This document shows positions 34,375-42,292 of a stretch of DNA of 64,000 bases, in pieces. The DNA comes from CAIQPV01 sp963719855. GTDB lineage: Bacteria; Pseudomonadota; Gammaproteobacteria; Burkholderiales; Gallionellaceae. The stretch is from positions 124,001-188,000 of the forward strand of contig CAVRDK010000004.1 in the NCBI GenBank assembly GCA_963719855.1. The letters run 5' to 3'. Position numbers and translations under genes: made by a program. Every line of letters begins with the position of its first letter. Within the stretch, counting starts at the first letter, position 1. A model generated the notes under the pieces. It saw only the letters and a program-made list of their open reading frames with translations. It ran no database searches and had not been told where the DNA came from.

Positions 34375-34475
34375 TCCCTTCTCCCTTGCAGGGGGAAGGT
34401 TAGGATGGGGGTAGAAGTGGTGAAATGTACACGTTTCTACCCCATCCCTAGCCCTCCCCCTGCAAGGGGGAGGGA
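34375..34475. repeat. long inverted repeat (intact form of that at 17566)
   Basis: Left arm CCCTTCTCCCTTGCAGGGGG then AAGGTTAGGATGGGGGTAGA; right arm TTTCTACCCCATCCCTAGCC then CTCCCCCTGCAAGGGGGAGG. It shows how the 17566-17783 copy would read without its insertion. Fills most of the gap between the lipoprotein and the YhcH-like gene. Confidence 0.85.
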
Positions 34476-34511
34476 ACATTAAGCCTAATGGATTTCTTGG
34501 GTTAAGCCTGA

Positions 34512-34967
34512 CTACGTTTGTGCTATCGCGATCTTGAAGATCACCTTGCGGATGTTCCCTGTAGCAACCAGCGGCGCATGCGCATCCTCCGGGAAGAAGA
34601 TGCAGAACGCACCGGACGGCGTGGCGATCCAGCTTGCCGGTGCATCGCGGAAAAACTGGATGTCCTTCTCCGCGCTGTAATCAGCCACTGGCTCGCGGCA
34701 ATCGGCAAGCGCCTTCCAGCCCATCTCGTCCACGCCCTCCAGCACCAGTTGAATGTCGATGTACTTGCGATGGCATTCCAGCTTTGCCTCTTCACGGCGG
34801 CGTCCGGCGGCACTTTCCACGATGACGAACAATTCATCGCCGACGATGGGATAACGCCCCGGCGCGAGAGCGAGCAGGTCGGTGTTGCGGATGAATTCGA
34901 AGGCGCGTCGGAACAACGGGTGCAGGATGGCGTAGCGGTCAGCATTAGCTATGGTGTCGAAGATCAT
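34512..34967 (-). CDS. YhcH/YjgK/YiaL family protein
   Basis: 151 residues: MIFDTIANADRYAILHPLFR, then PIVGDELFVIVESAAGR, LECHRKYIDIQLVLEG and FCIFFPEDAHAPLVATG. This is the DUF386 beta-barrel family, with HRKYIDIQ and HAP histidines that bind a metal. Members are tied to sialic acid or sugar-acid use, some as anomerases, and several are implicated in biofilms. No sugar genes adjoin, so the substrate is unknown. Confidence 0.85.
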   Translation of the reverse strand: MIFDTIANADRYAILHPLFRRAFEFIRNTDLLALAPGRYPIVGDELFVIVESAAGRRREEAKLECHRKYIDIQLVLEGVDEMGWKALADCREPVADYSAEKDIQFFRDAPASWIATPSGAFCIFFPEDAHAPLVATGNIRKVIFKIAIAQT

Positions 34968-35177
34968 GAGTTGAATCCTTATGAAGAGCAGTGAATTGAT
35001 TTAATCTTGATCTGGTAGGCAGTGGTTGAATCATCTGTCCGTTCCCGACCTCGTTGCGGTCATTCAAATTCGAATTCTTTATTGCTCGTCGGTAAGGACA
35101 AATCTAGGCACTGAGATGAAATATTTACCCTACCATAACGCCGGGGTTAGGCGGGATCAGTGTGCTGTTGTTGGATA

Positions 35178-35579
35178 TTAATTTTTTTGAGAAGGGTTCT
35201 TCAAACCTTCGGTCTGAAGGTCGTTATTTTTCTTACAATACTGAAGAGCTCTATCCATCATACTGTTAATGGCTGAGCTATCAACTGAAATTGCACCTTC
35301 TAGAGCAACAGTCAATTGGGCTATATCAGCAAAATCATCTTTAGCTCTAATATGTATTTTTGCAATTAGCATTTTTTCTTCTGTATCCACATTCCCCAGC
35401 AATTGGATCTGGTTTGCCCACGCTTGCTGCTTTTGTATAGCTGAGCTATTGATAGCAGCAAGCAAAAACTGTAATTCCCTACTTCTCGTTTTGGACTCGT
35501 TAATCAAAGCATACTGATAAATAGAAATCGCAGTACCAATCACACCAACAAACAACGATATATAAGATAAAGTATCCAT
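35178..35579 (-). CDS. hypothetical single-pass membrane protein
   Basis: 133 residues from MDTLSYISLFVGVIGTAISI, a membrane helix, then a helical, charged domain (SKTRSRELQFLLAAINSSAI) with DRALQYCKKNNDLQTEGLKN at the end. No family recognised. It is clearly AT-richer than neighbours, so perhaps acquired. A longer frame starts at 35687, but its added residues (RTASIANDAVPSLPHPTG) come from a dispersed repeat, so the inner ATG 35579 is preferred. Confidence 0.6.
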   Translation of the reverse strand: MDTLSYISLFVGVIGTAISIYQYALINESKTRSRELQFLLAAINSSAIQKQQAWANQIQLLGNVDTEEKMLIAKIHIRAKDDFADIAQLTVALEGAISVDSSAINSMMDRALQYCKKNNDLQTEGLKNPSQKN

Positions 35580-35625
35580 AACCCATCCTTTAAAAACGGT
35601 GTTTTTCACTTCCCCATCCAAGCCC

Positions 35626-35694
35626 GTAGGATGCGGTAACGAAGGAACTGCATCGTTCGCGATTGATGCGGTTCGCAAGCTCTCCACATCCTAC
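35626..35694. repeat. GTAGGATGCGG-type inverted repeat
   Basis: GTAGGATG (35626-35633) and CATCCTAC (35687-35694) bound 69 nt containing the palindromic core TGCATCGTTCGCGATTGATG. One of the dispersed GTAGGATG repeats; another type is at 54359-54447. It lies between a hypothetical gene and ubiE. Confidence 0.7.
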
Positions 35695-35731
35695 ATTACT
35701 CACCACTAAGTTCAATACGCGATGGATAAGC

Positions 35732-36466
35732 TCAGAATTTATATCCCCGATGCACCGCCACCACCCCGCACGTCATGTTGAAGTATTCGACGCGCTCCAA
35801 TCCTGCGTCTTCCATCATCTTCTTCAACTCTTCCTGTCCCGGATGCATGCGGATGGATTCGGCGAGGTAACGATAGCTCTCAGCGTCGTTGGCGATGAGT
35901 TCACCCATCTTGGGCAGCAGTTTGAACGAGTAGGCGTCGTAGATTTTTTCCAGCGGTTTGGCGACTTTGGAAAATTCCAGCACGATTACTCTTCCGCCCG
36001 GCTTGATCACGCGGTACATTTCGCGTAGCGCGGCATCCTTGTGGGTGACGTTGCGCAGGCCGAAGGCGATGCTGACGCAATCGAAATAATTGTCGGGAAA
36101 GGGCAGGTGCTCGGCATCGCATTGCGCGACGGGCGTGGCGATACCTGCATCAAGCAGTCGGTCGCGCCCCACGCGCAGCATGGCGTTGTTGATGTCGGTG
36201 AGCACGACTTGCCCGCTGCTGCCGACTTTCTTGAGAAACAAGCGCGATAAATCCGCCGAGCCGCCCGCCACGTCCAGCACGCGCTGGCCTGTTCTTACGC
36301 CGCTGATCTCAATGGCGAAGCGCTTCCACAGACGGTGCAGGCCCACCGACATCAGGTCGTTCATCACGTCATATTTGCTGGCGACGGAAGTGAACACGCT
36401 TGCGACGTGCTTGGCTTTTTCTTCTTCGGCGACAGTTTTGAAACCGAAATGGGTTGTTTTGCTCAT
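35732..36466 (-). CDS. ubiE: ubiquinone/menaquinone methyltransferase
   Basis: C-methylation of the quinone ring in ubiquinone and menaquinone synthesis. 244 residues: THFGFKTVAEEEKAKHVASV then FTSVASKYDVMNDLMSVGLH, the UbiE signature, SAM-binding VLDVAGGSADLSRLFLKK, and GLRNVTHKDAALREMYRVIK with PGGRVIVLEFSK. The start ATG at 36466 fits the family. Stands alone; the usual ubiB or ubiJ partners are not here. Confidence 0.95.
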   Translation of the reverse strand: MSKTTHFGFKTVAEEEKAKHVASVFTSVASKYDVMNDLMSVGLHRLWKRFAIEISGVRTGQRVLDVAGGSADLSRLFLKKVGSSGQVVLTDINNAMLRVGRDRLLDAGIATPVAQCDAEHLPFPDNYFDCVSIAFGLRNVTHKDAALREMYRVIKPGGRVIVLEFSKVAKPLEKIYDAYSFKLLPKMGELIANDAESYRYLAESIRMHPGQEELKKMMEDAGLERVEYFNMTCGVVAVHRGYKF

Positions 36467-36581
36467 GATTGTTCCTTGATACCAAAAACCAGATTACACG
36501 GAGGAGTGGATATTAACGCAATTCGGCATTCAATTGCCCGGAAGCGGTGACTTTGCGCCCGAATGCGCCGGGTCAACATTA

Positions 36582-36723
36582 GGGAACCTCTATAAAATCC
36601 AATTTTCGTCGCCATACTGCGTTGCTCATAAAAAATTACTTCTAACATATCAGGTATATGTGTCGTCGCAATTTTTTACTCGCGCCTTGTCTGACTTAGA
36701 AAATTGAATTTATAGAGGCTCCC
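36582..36723. mobile_element. MITE-like 142-bp element
   Basis: Ends GGGAACCTCTATAAAATCCA and its inverse TGAATTTATAGAGGCTCCC (inverse: GGGAGCCTCTATAAATTCA) form about 25-bp imperfect terminal repeats, with a 90-nt AT-rich centre and no coding frame. No certain target duplication. It lies between ubiE and the FliD-like gene and ends 12 nt before that gene's stop. Confidence 0.75.
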
Positions 36724-36734
36724 ATCAGATCAAA

Positions 36735-37467
36735 TCAGCGGGAAATCATCTGCGTGTAGGCCGCTATACCGTCTGCTGCATTATTGCCTACGTTCGCGGT
36801 TTGCGGCTGGGTGGTATTCTGTGAGTCGGCTGTGGATTTCTGCTGTCCAGCCGTCTTGATTCCCGGATTTTTGGCGCGAGTGCTCAATGTATTGACTGAG
36901 CCACCGATGCCGGCCAATTCTGTTCTGAGACACTTGCACGGCCAGTGCGCCGACTTTAGCGAGTGTATCCTGAACTGCGCCTGGATTGGCCTGCATCGCA
37001 CTTTGCAGCACCTTGGCATCGACAGATATCGTTCCGTCCTGATTCACGCTGATGCCTATATTCTTCAGATCAGCCGCATTGCTGCCGCTCGTCACAATAT
37101 TTTTCAGGCCGACACTCGCCAAATTGGCCTGTCCATTACCGGCAAGCGCACTGGTGCTGGTTGCGTTAACTATTCTGGTAGCGTTGTTATATGCGTTGGC
37201 AAAAGATTGTACGGACTTGGTGGCATCCTCGACTGTGCTGGTCTTCGCCGGAGTGGTCAATGTATTTCCCGCAGATTGCACATCGACATAACTGGATTTG
37301 ACTTGGCCGAAGGGCGACAACTGCACGTTGGTCGCATTCACCTGTTGCCCAATACTCTTGCCGGCAAGATCGAAAGCCCCCGTCGCCAAGTCGCCCTTGG
37401 TCGATACAGGGACGCCTGCCTTCTGGCCCGCTGTTGCATTGCGAACCATACTATCAAGCGTTATAGC
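36735..37467 (-). pseudogene. FliD-like protein with +1 frameshift
   Basis: From ATG 37467 (AGGAGG upstream) MAITLDSMVRNATAGQKAGV leads to VEDATKSVQSFANAYNNATR and DGTISVDAKVLQSAMQANPG, the pattern of the FliD flagellar-cap C-terminal domain. The frame then shifts near 36910: one extra A in CAGAACAGAATTGG separates VQVSQ from TELAGIGGSVNTLSTRAKNP. The latter reads on to ISR at 36735. The 733-nt total is one base over a codon multiple. No other flagellar gene is in the window; a solitary filament-cap or surface protein is possible. Confidence 0.7.
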
Positions 37468-37589
37468 CATGACGACCTCCTGCAACCGTTAGCAGCGTCG
37501 AACTGACACTGCGAATACTTAATTAATCGTTTGTTTTATATAATTTTTTATATTATTTGTCAATACAAATTCGATGCCGGATTATGGCG

Positions 37590-38336
37590 CTAAACCGGAT
37601 TGTCCAGATCAAAAAAACGGTGCTCCACGCCACAGTGGGCCGCAAGGTGCTCGCCCAGCGCCTGCACGCCGTAGCGCTCGGTCGCATGATGCCCCGCCGC
37701 GATGAATGCCACACCGGTTTCGTGCGCGACATGCACGCACTGCTCGGAGATTTCGCCAGTCAGAAAAGCGTCTACGCCCAATGCTACTGCCGCCTCGAAA
37801 TAGCCCTGTGCCGCACCGGTACACCATGCAATGCGGCGAACAACGCGATCCTCCTCCCCGATCACTTGCGGTGCGCGCCGCAAAACGGCGGCGATGTGTG
37901 CGGATAATTGATCCAGCGTTTGCGCTTGCGCCAGCTCACCGTAGCAGGCAATGTCCTGTTCGCCGAAGCGTCCCTGCTCCACGAACCCCAGTTTCTGTCC
38001 GAGCTGCGCGTTGTTGCCAAGAACGGCGTAGGCATCCAGCGGCAGATGGTAGGCCAGCAGGCTCACATCGTATTGCAGCAAGTGAGCAATGCGGCGCTTC
38101 TTGATACCGGTGATGGTTGCGTCTTCGTTGCGCCAGAAATAGCCGTGATGCACCAGAATGGCATCCGCGCCCCACGCGGTGGCCGTGTCCAGCAAGCGTT
38201 GCGAGGCCGTCACGCCAGTGGCGATACGGCGCACCTCTGCTTTGCCTTCCACTTGCACCCCATTCGGGCAATAATCAAGAAAACGGCTTACCTCCAGCAG
38301 GCTTCCGATATAATCACGCAATTCGTTCAGCAACAT
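37590..38336 (-). CDS. Nif3-like dinuclear metal protein
   Basis: 248 residues: LRDYIGSLLEVSRFLDYCPN then GVQVEG, DAILVHHGYFWRN with paired metal-binding His, YHLPLDAYAVLGNNAQL and FIAAGHHATERYGVQAL. Hexameric metal-binding protein of the NIF3/YbgI family, often called GTP cyclohydrolase 1 type 2, function still debated. ATG 38336 follows TTGGAG; ATG 38351 would add five residues. In betaproteobacteria it sits beside the degS-like protease and tat genes, as here. Confidence 0.9.
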   Translation of the reverse strand: MLLNELRDYIGSLLEVSRFLDYCPNGVQVEGKAEVRRIATGVTASQRLLDTATAWGADAILVHHGYFWRNEDATITGIKKRRIAHLLQYDVSLLAYHLPLDAYAVLGNNAQLGQKLGFVEQGRFGEQDIACYGELAQAQTLDQLSAHIAAVLRRAPQVIGEEDRVVRRIAWCTGAAQGYFEAAVALGVDAFLTGEISEQCVHVAHETGVAFIAAGHHATERYGVQALGEHLAAHCGVEHRFFDLDNPV

Positions 38337-38375
38337 GTTGGCTCCAAACATTTAACCAAGTGATTTCATCATACC

Positions 38376-39536
38376 ATGCGTAAGTTCTGGCTCCTGTTTG
38401 CACAAGCTACCACCATCGGGCTGTCCATGCTGTTCATCGTCCACACGCTCAAGCCGGGGCTGCTGCCCAATGCGGCGCGCAACGGCGTGGTAACGCTATA
38501 CGAAAACACGCCGGATAGCGGCAGCAAAATACCAGCGGCGGGCTTCAGCGCTGCTGCGAAGAAGGTCATGCCGGCAGTGGTGAATATTTTCACCACCAGC
38601 ACGGTGAAAGTCCCTGCTAACCCGTTCAAGGACGACCCGCGCTTCCGTTTTTTCTTCGGCGACCCAGGTGATAACGGTGCGACCGAACAGAATTCCAGCC
38701 TGGGCTCCGGCGTCATCGTCAGCCATGACGGTTACATTCTCACCAACCACCATGTAGTCGAGGCCGCCGACCAAATCGAAGTGGCGCTGGCCGACGGACG
38801 CACGGCCAAGGCTCATGTTGTCGGCTCCGACCCGGAAACCGACCTCGCGGTCATCAAAATCAGCCTGCCCGGCGGCGATCTTCCCGCCATTACCTTCGGC
38901 CATGCCGACCAGTCGCAAGTGGGTGACATCGTGCTTGCCGTCGGCAACCCGTTCGGCGTGGGCCAGACCGTGACCATGGGCATCGTCAGCGCCTTGAAGC
39001 GCAATCACCTCGGCCTGAACACTTTCGAGAATTTCATCCAGACCGATGCGGCGATTAACCCCGGTAACTCCGGCGGCGCGCTGGTGGATGTGAACGGCAA
39101 CCTGATCGGCATCAACAGCGCGATCTATTCGCCCAACGGCGGCTCGCTCGGTATTGGCTTCGCCATCCCGGTCAGCACGGCGAAAAAAATTATGGAGCAG
39201 ATCATCCAGAGCGGCTCGGTCACGCGCGGCTGGATAGGCGTGGCGGTGCAGGAGCTAACGCCGGAACTGGCGGAATCGTTCAAGCTCGGCGATGTGCAAG
39301 GCGTGCTGATTTCCGAAGTGGTGCGCGGCAGTCCGGCGGATCAGGCCGGTATCAAGGCAGGCGATATTCTCACCACGGTGGACAACAAGCCGCTGATCGA
39401 TTCCAACGTCATGCTGGAAACCATTTCCGCCCTGCCGCCCGGCAAGGTCGCCGTGCTCAAACTGCTACGCAATCAGCGCGAAGTGGTGGTGCAGGTCAAG
39501 GTCGGCAAACGGCCTAAACAAAAGCCACAGGAATAG
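38376..39536 (+). CDS. DegS/HtrA-like trypsin-type protease
   Basis: 386 residues: N-terminal membrane anchor (FWLLFAQATTIGLSMLFIV), then the trypsin-like domain with catalytic His in ILTNHHVVEAAD, Asp in DPETDLAVIKI and Ser in NPGNSGGALVDV. One PDZ domain follows (VQGVLISEVVRGSPADQAGI). The single PDZ and anchor fit DegS/HhoB, which cuts the anti-sigma factor RseA in envelope stress; direct substrates here are not known. The gene is divergent from nif3. Next downstream is a cassette array. Confidence 0.93.
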   Translation: MRKFWLLFAQATTIGLSMLFIVHTLKPGLLPNAARNGVVTLYENTPDSGSKIPAAGFSAAAKKVMPAVVNIFTTSTVKVPANPFKDDPRFRFFFGDPGDNGATEQNSSLGSGVIVSHDGYILTNHHVVEAADQIEVALADGRTAKAHVVGSDPETDLAVIKISLPGGDLPAITFGHADQSQVGDIVLAVGNPFGVGQTVTMGIVSALKRNHLGLNTFENFIQTDAAINPGNSGGALVDVNGNLIGINSAIYSPNGGSLGIGFAIPVSTAKKIMEQIIQSGSVTRGWIGVAVQELTPELAESFKLGDVQGVLISEVVRGSPADQAGIKAGDILTTVDNKPLIDSNVMLETISALPPGKVAVLKLLRNQREVVVQVKVGKRPKQKPQE

Positions 39537-39748
39537 ACAATTACCAATTAAAACATGGCAATGCATACTTGCCGCGCATTTTATCGCGTAGCTTGGGAAG
39601 CTTTGCAGTGGTGTATTTATCCGGCAAATTAGGGCGTCTACTTAACGTTAGCGGTTTAAGAACGCTCTTGACTTTGAGTTCTTGGAGTACTATAGTCCTT
39701 GCAATGCTGCGAGACATGAGGTCGCGCGCATTTTTTGAGGAGCGAACT

Positions 39749-40144
39749 ATGCACACCATTGAGGTTGACTTTGATGTTTTCAAACAACTCACAGTCCGCA
39801 GGGCAACAGAAAGTGTCAGCTACAACGACGTCATTCGTGAGCTTCTTGGTCTTGGCCAAGGCAAGGCAAATGCAGCGAAGGAAACATCCGGCCCATCACC
39901 AGAAGACTGGGTTGCTAAAGGCGTGCGGTTTCCCGTCGGTACCGAGTTTCGAGCCAACTACAAAGGCCAAGTCCGTACTGGTCGCATTGAAGGCGGCGCG
40001 CTTGCCGTCAATGGACAACGCTATGATTCTCCGTCCTCTGCTGCGGTGGCTGTCACGGGAAGTGCTGTCAATGGCTGGCGCTTCTGGGAGTGTCGCTTTC
40101 CGGGCAAGTCAACATGGCAACTCATCGAGAGTCTTCGCAGGTGA
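39749..40144 (+). CDS. cassette-borne protein with RAMA-like domain
   Basis: 131 residues. N-terminal MHTIEVDFDVFKQLTVRRAT then ESVSYNDVIRELLGLGQ, a helical segment like those preceding such domains. The C-terminal VRTGRIEGGALAVNGQRYDS then PSSAAVAVTGSAVNGWRFWE is the RAMA/DUF4357-type module, thought to read modified DNA and often tied to restriction systems. GAGGA lies before the ATG. A gene cassette: an attC-like site starts 7 nt after the stop. Confidence 0.72.
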   Translation: MHTIEVDFDVFKQLTVRRATESVSYNDVIRELLGLGQGKANAAKETSGPSPEDWVAKGVRFPVGTEFRANYKGQVRTGRIEGGALAVNGQRYDSPSSAAVAVTGSAVNGWRFWECRFPGKSTWQLIESLRR

Positions 40145-40150
40145 GTAAAC

Positions 40151-40213
40151 CTCTAACCCTACGCTCAAGCGGGGCAGGCCAGAAGCGGCCTGCCCCTTAG
40201 CTCCACGTTAGAC
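40151..40213 (+). other. integron attC-like recombination site 1
   Basis: CTCTAAC at the left and GTTAGAC at the right are core sites (RYYYAAC-like and GTTRRRY). Between them GCTCAAGCGGGGCAGGCC and GGCCTGCCCCTTAGC pair with extra unpaired bases on one side, as in attC hairpins. 63 bp. Confidence 0.8.
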
Positions 40214-40263
40214 CGCATCACCAAAATGGTGACAATAGGCACACATCAAGGTAAACTGCCTCC

Positions 40264-40557
40264 ATGAAACCATTTCGCTGGAACCCAGACAAAAATGAGG
40301 CGCTGAAAATTGAGCGCAGCATCTCGTTCGAGGAAATCGCACTTGCTATTGAAGCGGATGGTTTGCTGGATGAGTTGCGCCACCCGAACTCGGAAAAATA
40401 TCCAAACCAGTCCATTCTTGTAGTGACGCTTGATGGCTATGTTTACTTGGTGCCTTACGTTGAGGAGTCGGATCACTACTTTTTGAAGACAGTGATTCCA
40501 AGCAGGAAGGCGACCAGAGACTATTTATTGAGGAGTAACCCAGATGAAAAAACTTGA
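40264..40557 (+). CDS. BrnT-like toxin of a toxin-antitoxin cassette
   Basis: 97 residues: MKPFRWNPDKNEALKIERSI then SFEEIALAIE, and VVTLDGYVYLVPYVEESDHY then FLKTVIPSRKATRDYL. The first line resembles BrnT-type RNase toxins (WDPxKxxxxxxxxxISFEE); the catalytic residues of BrnT are only partly recognisable. It overlaps the next gene by 14 nt, the usual toxin-antitoxin layout. Begins 50 nt after attC site 1. Confidence 0.68.
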   Translation: MKPFRWNPDKNEALKIERSISFEEIALAIEADGLLDELRHPNSEKYPNQSILVVTLDGYVYLVPYVEESDHYFLKTVIPSRKATRDYLLRSNPDEKT

Positions 40558-40867
40558 TGCGTTTGAGAAAGACATCTTGGATGCCTATGAGAAGGGCGAG
40601 CTTAAAACAACCTCTCCTTCAAAAGCCAGGCTGGCAAAATTCAAAGCTTCGGCTACCGCAACTTTTCTCAAGGAAAAGCGGATCAACATCCGTCTGTCCG
40701 CTCCGGATTTAATGGATATTCAAGCACGGGCACTTGAAGAAGGTATGCCATACCAGACGTTAATTGCTAGTGTACTTCACAAATTTGTATCTGGGCGTCT
40801 TGTAGAGCCATCGTCCAGTCTGACCTCTCGTTCAAGCGGGACGCGCCAAAAGCGGCGCACCCCTTAG
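40544..40867 (+). CDS. antitoxin (BrnA/CopG-like) of the cassette
   Basis: 107 residues: MKKLDAFEKDILDAYEKGEL with TTSPSKARLAKFKASATATF, then INIRLSAPDLMDIQARALEE then GMPYQTLIASVLHKF, a ribbon-helix-helix motif typical of antitoxins that bind DNA and the toxin. The last 17 residues (SSLTSRSSGTRQKRRTP) are read from the attC-like site itself, a known sign of cassette antitoxins. Confidence 0.75.
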   Translation: MKKLDAFEKDILDAYEKGELKTTSPSKARLAKFKASATATFLKEKRINIRLSAPDLMDIQARALEEGMPYQTLIASVLHKFVSGRLVEPSSSLTSRSSGTRQKRRTP

Positions 40868-40882
40868 TGCATTACGTTTTTT
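40818..40882 (+). other. integron attC-like recombination site 2
   Basis: GTCTGAC at the left, then CGTTCAAGCGGGACGCGCC and GCGGCGCACCCCTTAGTGCA, which pair as an attC hairpin, and CGTT at 40875-40878. The right core GTTRRRY has become GTTTTTT, as expected if the cassette recombined with a non-attC target. It overlaps the end of tatC. Confidence 0.72.
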
Positions 40883-41588
40883 TTACCGTCCACCCAGCCA
40901 CCACGATCCCCGCCTCATACAACAGCCACAACGGCATGGCGAGCATGAACTGCGACACAACGTCCGGCGGGGTGAAGATGGCTCCCACGACGAATGCGCC
41001 GACTATCATGTAAGGGCGGATTTCCCGAAGCTTGGCGGTAGTCACCACGCCCAGGCGAACCAGCAATACTACTGCCACCGGCACCTGAAAAGTCACGCCG
41101 AAGGCAACAAACATGGTCAGCACGAAACTCAGGTATTTGTCGATGTCGGTCATCACTGCCACACCCTGCGGCGCGCTGGCGGTGATAAAACCGAACACGA
41201 TCGGGAACACGGCAAAATAGGCAAAGGCCATGCCGCAGTAGAACAGTATGGTGCTGGCCGCAATCAGCGGCACCACCATGCGTTTTTCATGCGCGTACAG
41301 GCCGGGAGCGACAAAGCGCCAGAGTTGATACAGGATGTAAGGCAAGGCGATCATGAGCGAGGTCATCAACGCCACTTTAAGCGGCACGAAGAACGGTGTG
41401 GTCACGTCGGTGGCGATCATCTGCCCGCCCTTGGGCAGCTTGGCGAGCAAAGGTTGTGCGAGCAATGCATACAGCTTGGACGCCCACGGGAACAGGCAAA
41501 GGAACACTACCACCAGCGCCACGATTGCATGCAGCAGGCGGGTACGCAGTTCGATCAGGTGGGCGATAAAGCTTTCGCTGGTATCCAT
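40872..41588 (-). CDS. tatC: Sec-independent protein translocase TatC
   Basis: 238 residues, six-helix subunit that receives twin-arginine signal peptides. It starts DTSESFIAHLIELRTRLLHA with the conserved cytoplasmic N-terminal segment, and has YQLWRFVAPGLYAHEKR and FGVTFQVPVAVV. The final residues (VKKT, stop at 40872-40874) fall inside the attC-like right end of the neighbouring cassette, so the extreme C-terminus may differ from the ancestral one. Overlaps tatB stop by 1 nt. Confidence 0.93.
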   Translation of the reverse strand: MDTSESFIAHLIELRTRLLHAIVALVVVFLCLFPWASKLYALLAQPLLAKLPKGGQMIATDVTTPFFVPLKVALMTSLMIALPYILYQLWRFVAPGLYAHEKRMVVPLIAASTILFYCGMAFAYFAVFPIVFGFITASAPQGVAVMTDIDKYLSFVLTMFVAFGVTFQVPVAVVLLVRLGVVTTAKLREIRPYMIVGAFVVGAIFTPPDVVSQFMLAMPLWLLYEAGIVVAGWTVKKT

Positions 41589-42019
41589 CAGTCAACAGGG
41601 AATTTATGCTGTTCCGCAGGCGGCTGCAATTCCAACTGGGTTTGTTGCTGAACTGCAGAAGCGGGCTGTGGATTAGCAGAAACGGGTTGTGAGACGGCTG
41701 AAGCCGCTTGCATGATGGTCTGCGCGGGTCGTTCTACGGTGTCGTTGAGTTGCTGCATATGCTGGTTAACGGCCTGCGCGGCCTGATTCACCGCTTGTTC
41801 GGCGTCAAGCGCTTCATGCTGTATCTTTTCCGTCAATTGGCGGTATTTGTCTAGCGCCATGTCGCGCGCGATGTCGGCCTTAATGCCGTTAACGTAGCGC
41901 TGAGCGCGTCCCCACAGGAGGCCAAGCGTGCGCGCCACCTTGGGCAAGCGCTCAGGACCAACGACGATGAGAGCCACCACCATGATCACCACCAACTCTG
42001 AGAAATCGACTCCAAACAT
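41588..42019 (-). CDS. tatB: Sec-independent protein translocase TatB
   Basis: 143 residues: MFGVDFSELVVIMVVALIVV then GPERLPKVARTLG, the TatB membrane helix with hinge FSEL and GPERLP, then an amphipathic helix and a long Gln/Ala/Pro tail (VSQPVSANPQPASAVQQQ). It forms the TatBC receptor for folded proteins. 15 nt after tatA. Confidence 0.93.
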   Translation of the reverse strand: MFGVDFSELVVIMVVALIVVGPERLPKVARTLGLLWGRAQRYVNGIKADIARDMALDKYRQLTEKIQHEALDAEQAVNQAAQAVNQHMQQLNDTVERPAQTIMQAASAVSQPVSANPQPASAVQQQTQLELQPPAEQHKFPVD

Positions 42020-42034
42020 GGATGCGCGAACTGT

Positions 42035-42265
42035 TTATACGTTGGTGTGAGTCTTACTTTTGACTTCGCCTTCGATGGTTTGTCCGCCTTGCTGTACTTG
42101 TTTTGGGGCTTCTTTGGCGTTGTCTTCCTCGCTCTTCATGCCTTCCTTGAAGCCTTTCACCGCACCGCCGAGATCTTCGCCGATGTTGCGCAGTTTCTTG
42201 GTGCCGAAAATCATTGCGACGACCAACAACACAATCAACCAATGCCAGATGCTGAGTCCGCCCAT
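42035..42265 (-). CDS. tatA: Sec-independent protein translocase TatA
   Basis: 76 residues: MGGLSIWHWLIVLLVVAMIF then GTKKLRNIGEDLGGAVKGFK, the standard TatA helix, FGTKKLR hinge and amphipathic helix that form the pore. Acidic, hydrophilic tail. First of tatABC, following hinT. Confidence 0.95.
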   Translation of the reverse strand: MGGLSIWHWLIVLLVVAMIFGTKKLRNIGEDLGGAVKGFKEGMKSEEDNAKEAPKQVQQGGQTIEGEVKSKTHTNV

Positions 42266-42292
42266 TTTATTTCTCCTAAAAATTAAGCCGCG

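Noticed and set aside
35580..35687. N-terminal extension of the membrane orphan
   Set aside because: The extra residues come from a dispersed repeat and no ribosome site precedes it.
39541..39748. A complete third attC site before the RAMA gene
   Set aside because: Only ACTTAAC and GTTAGCG lie side by side; the long paired arms required for attC are not clear.
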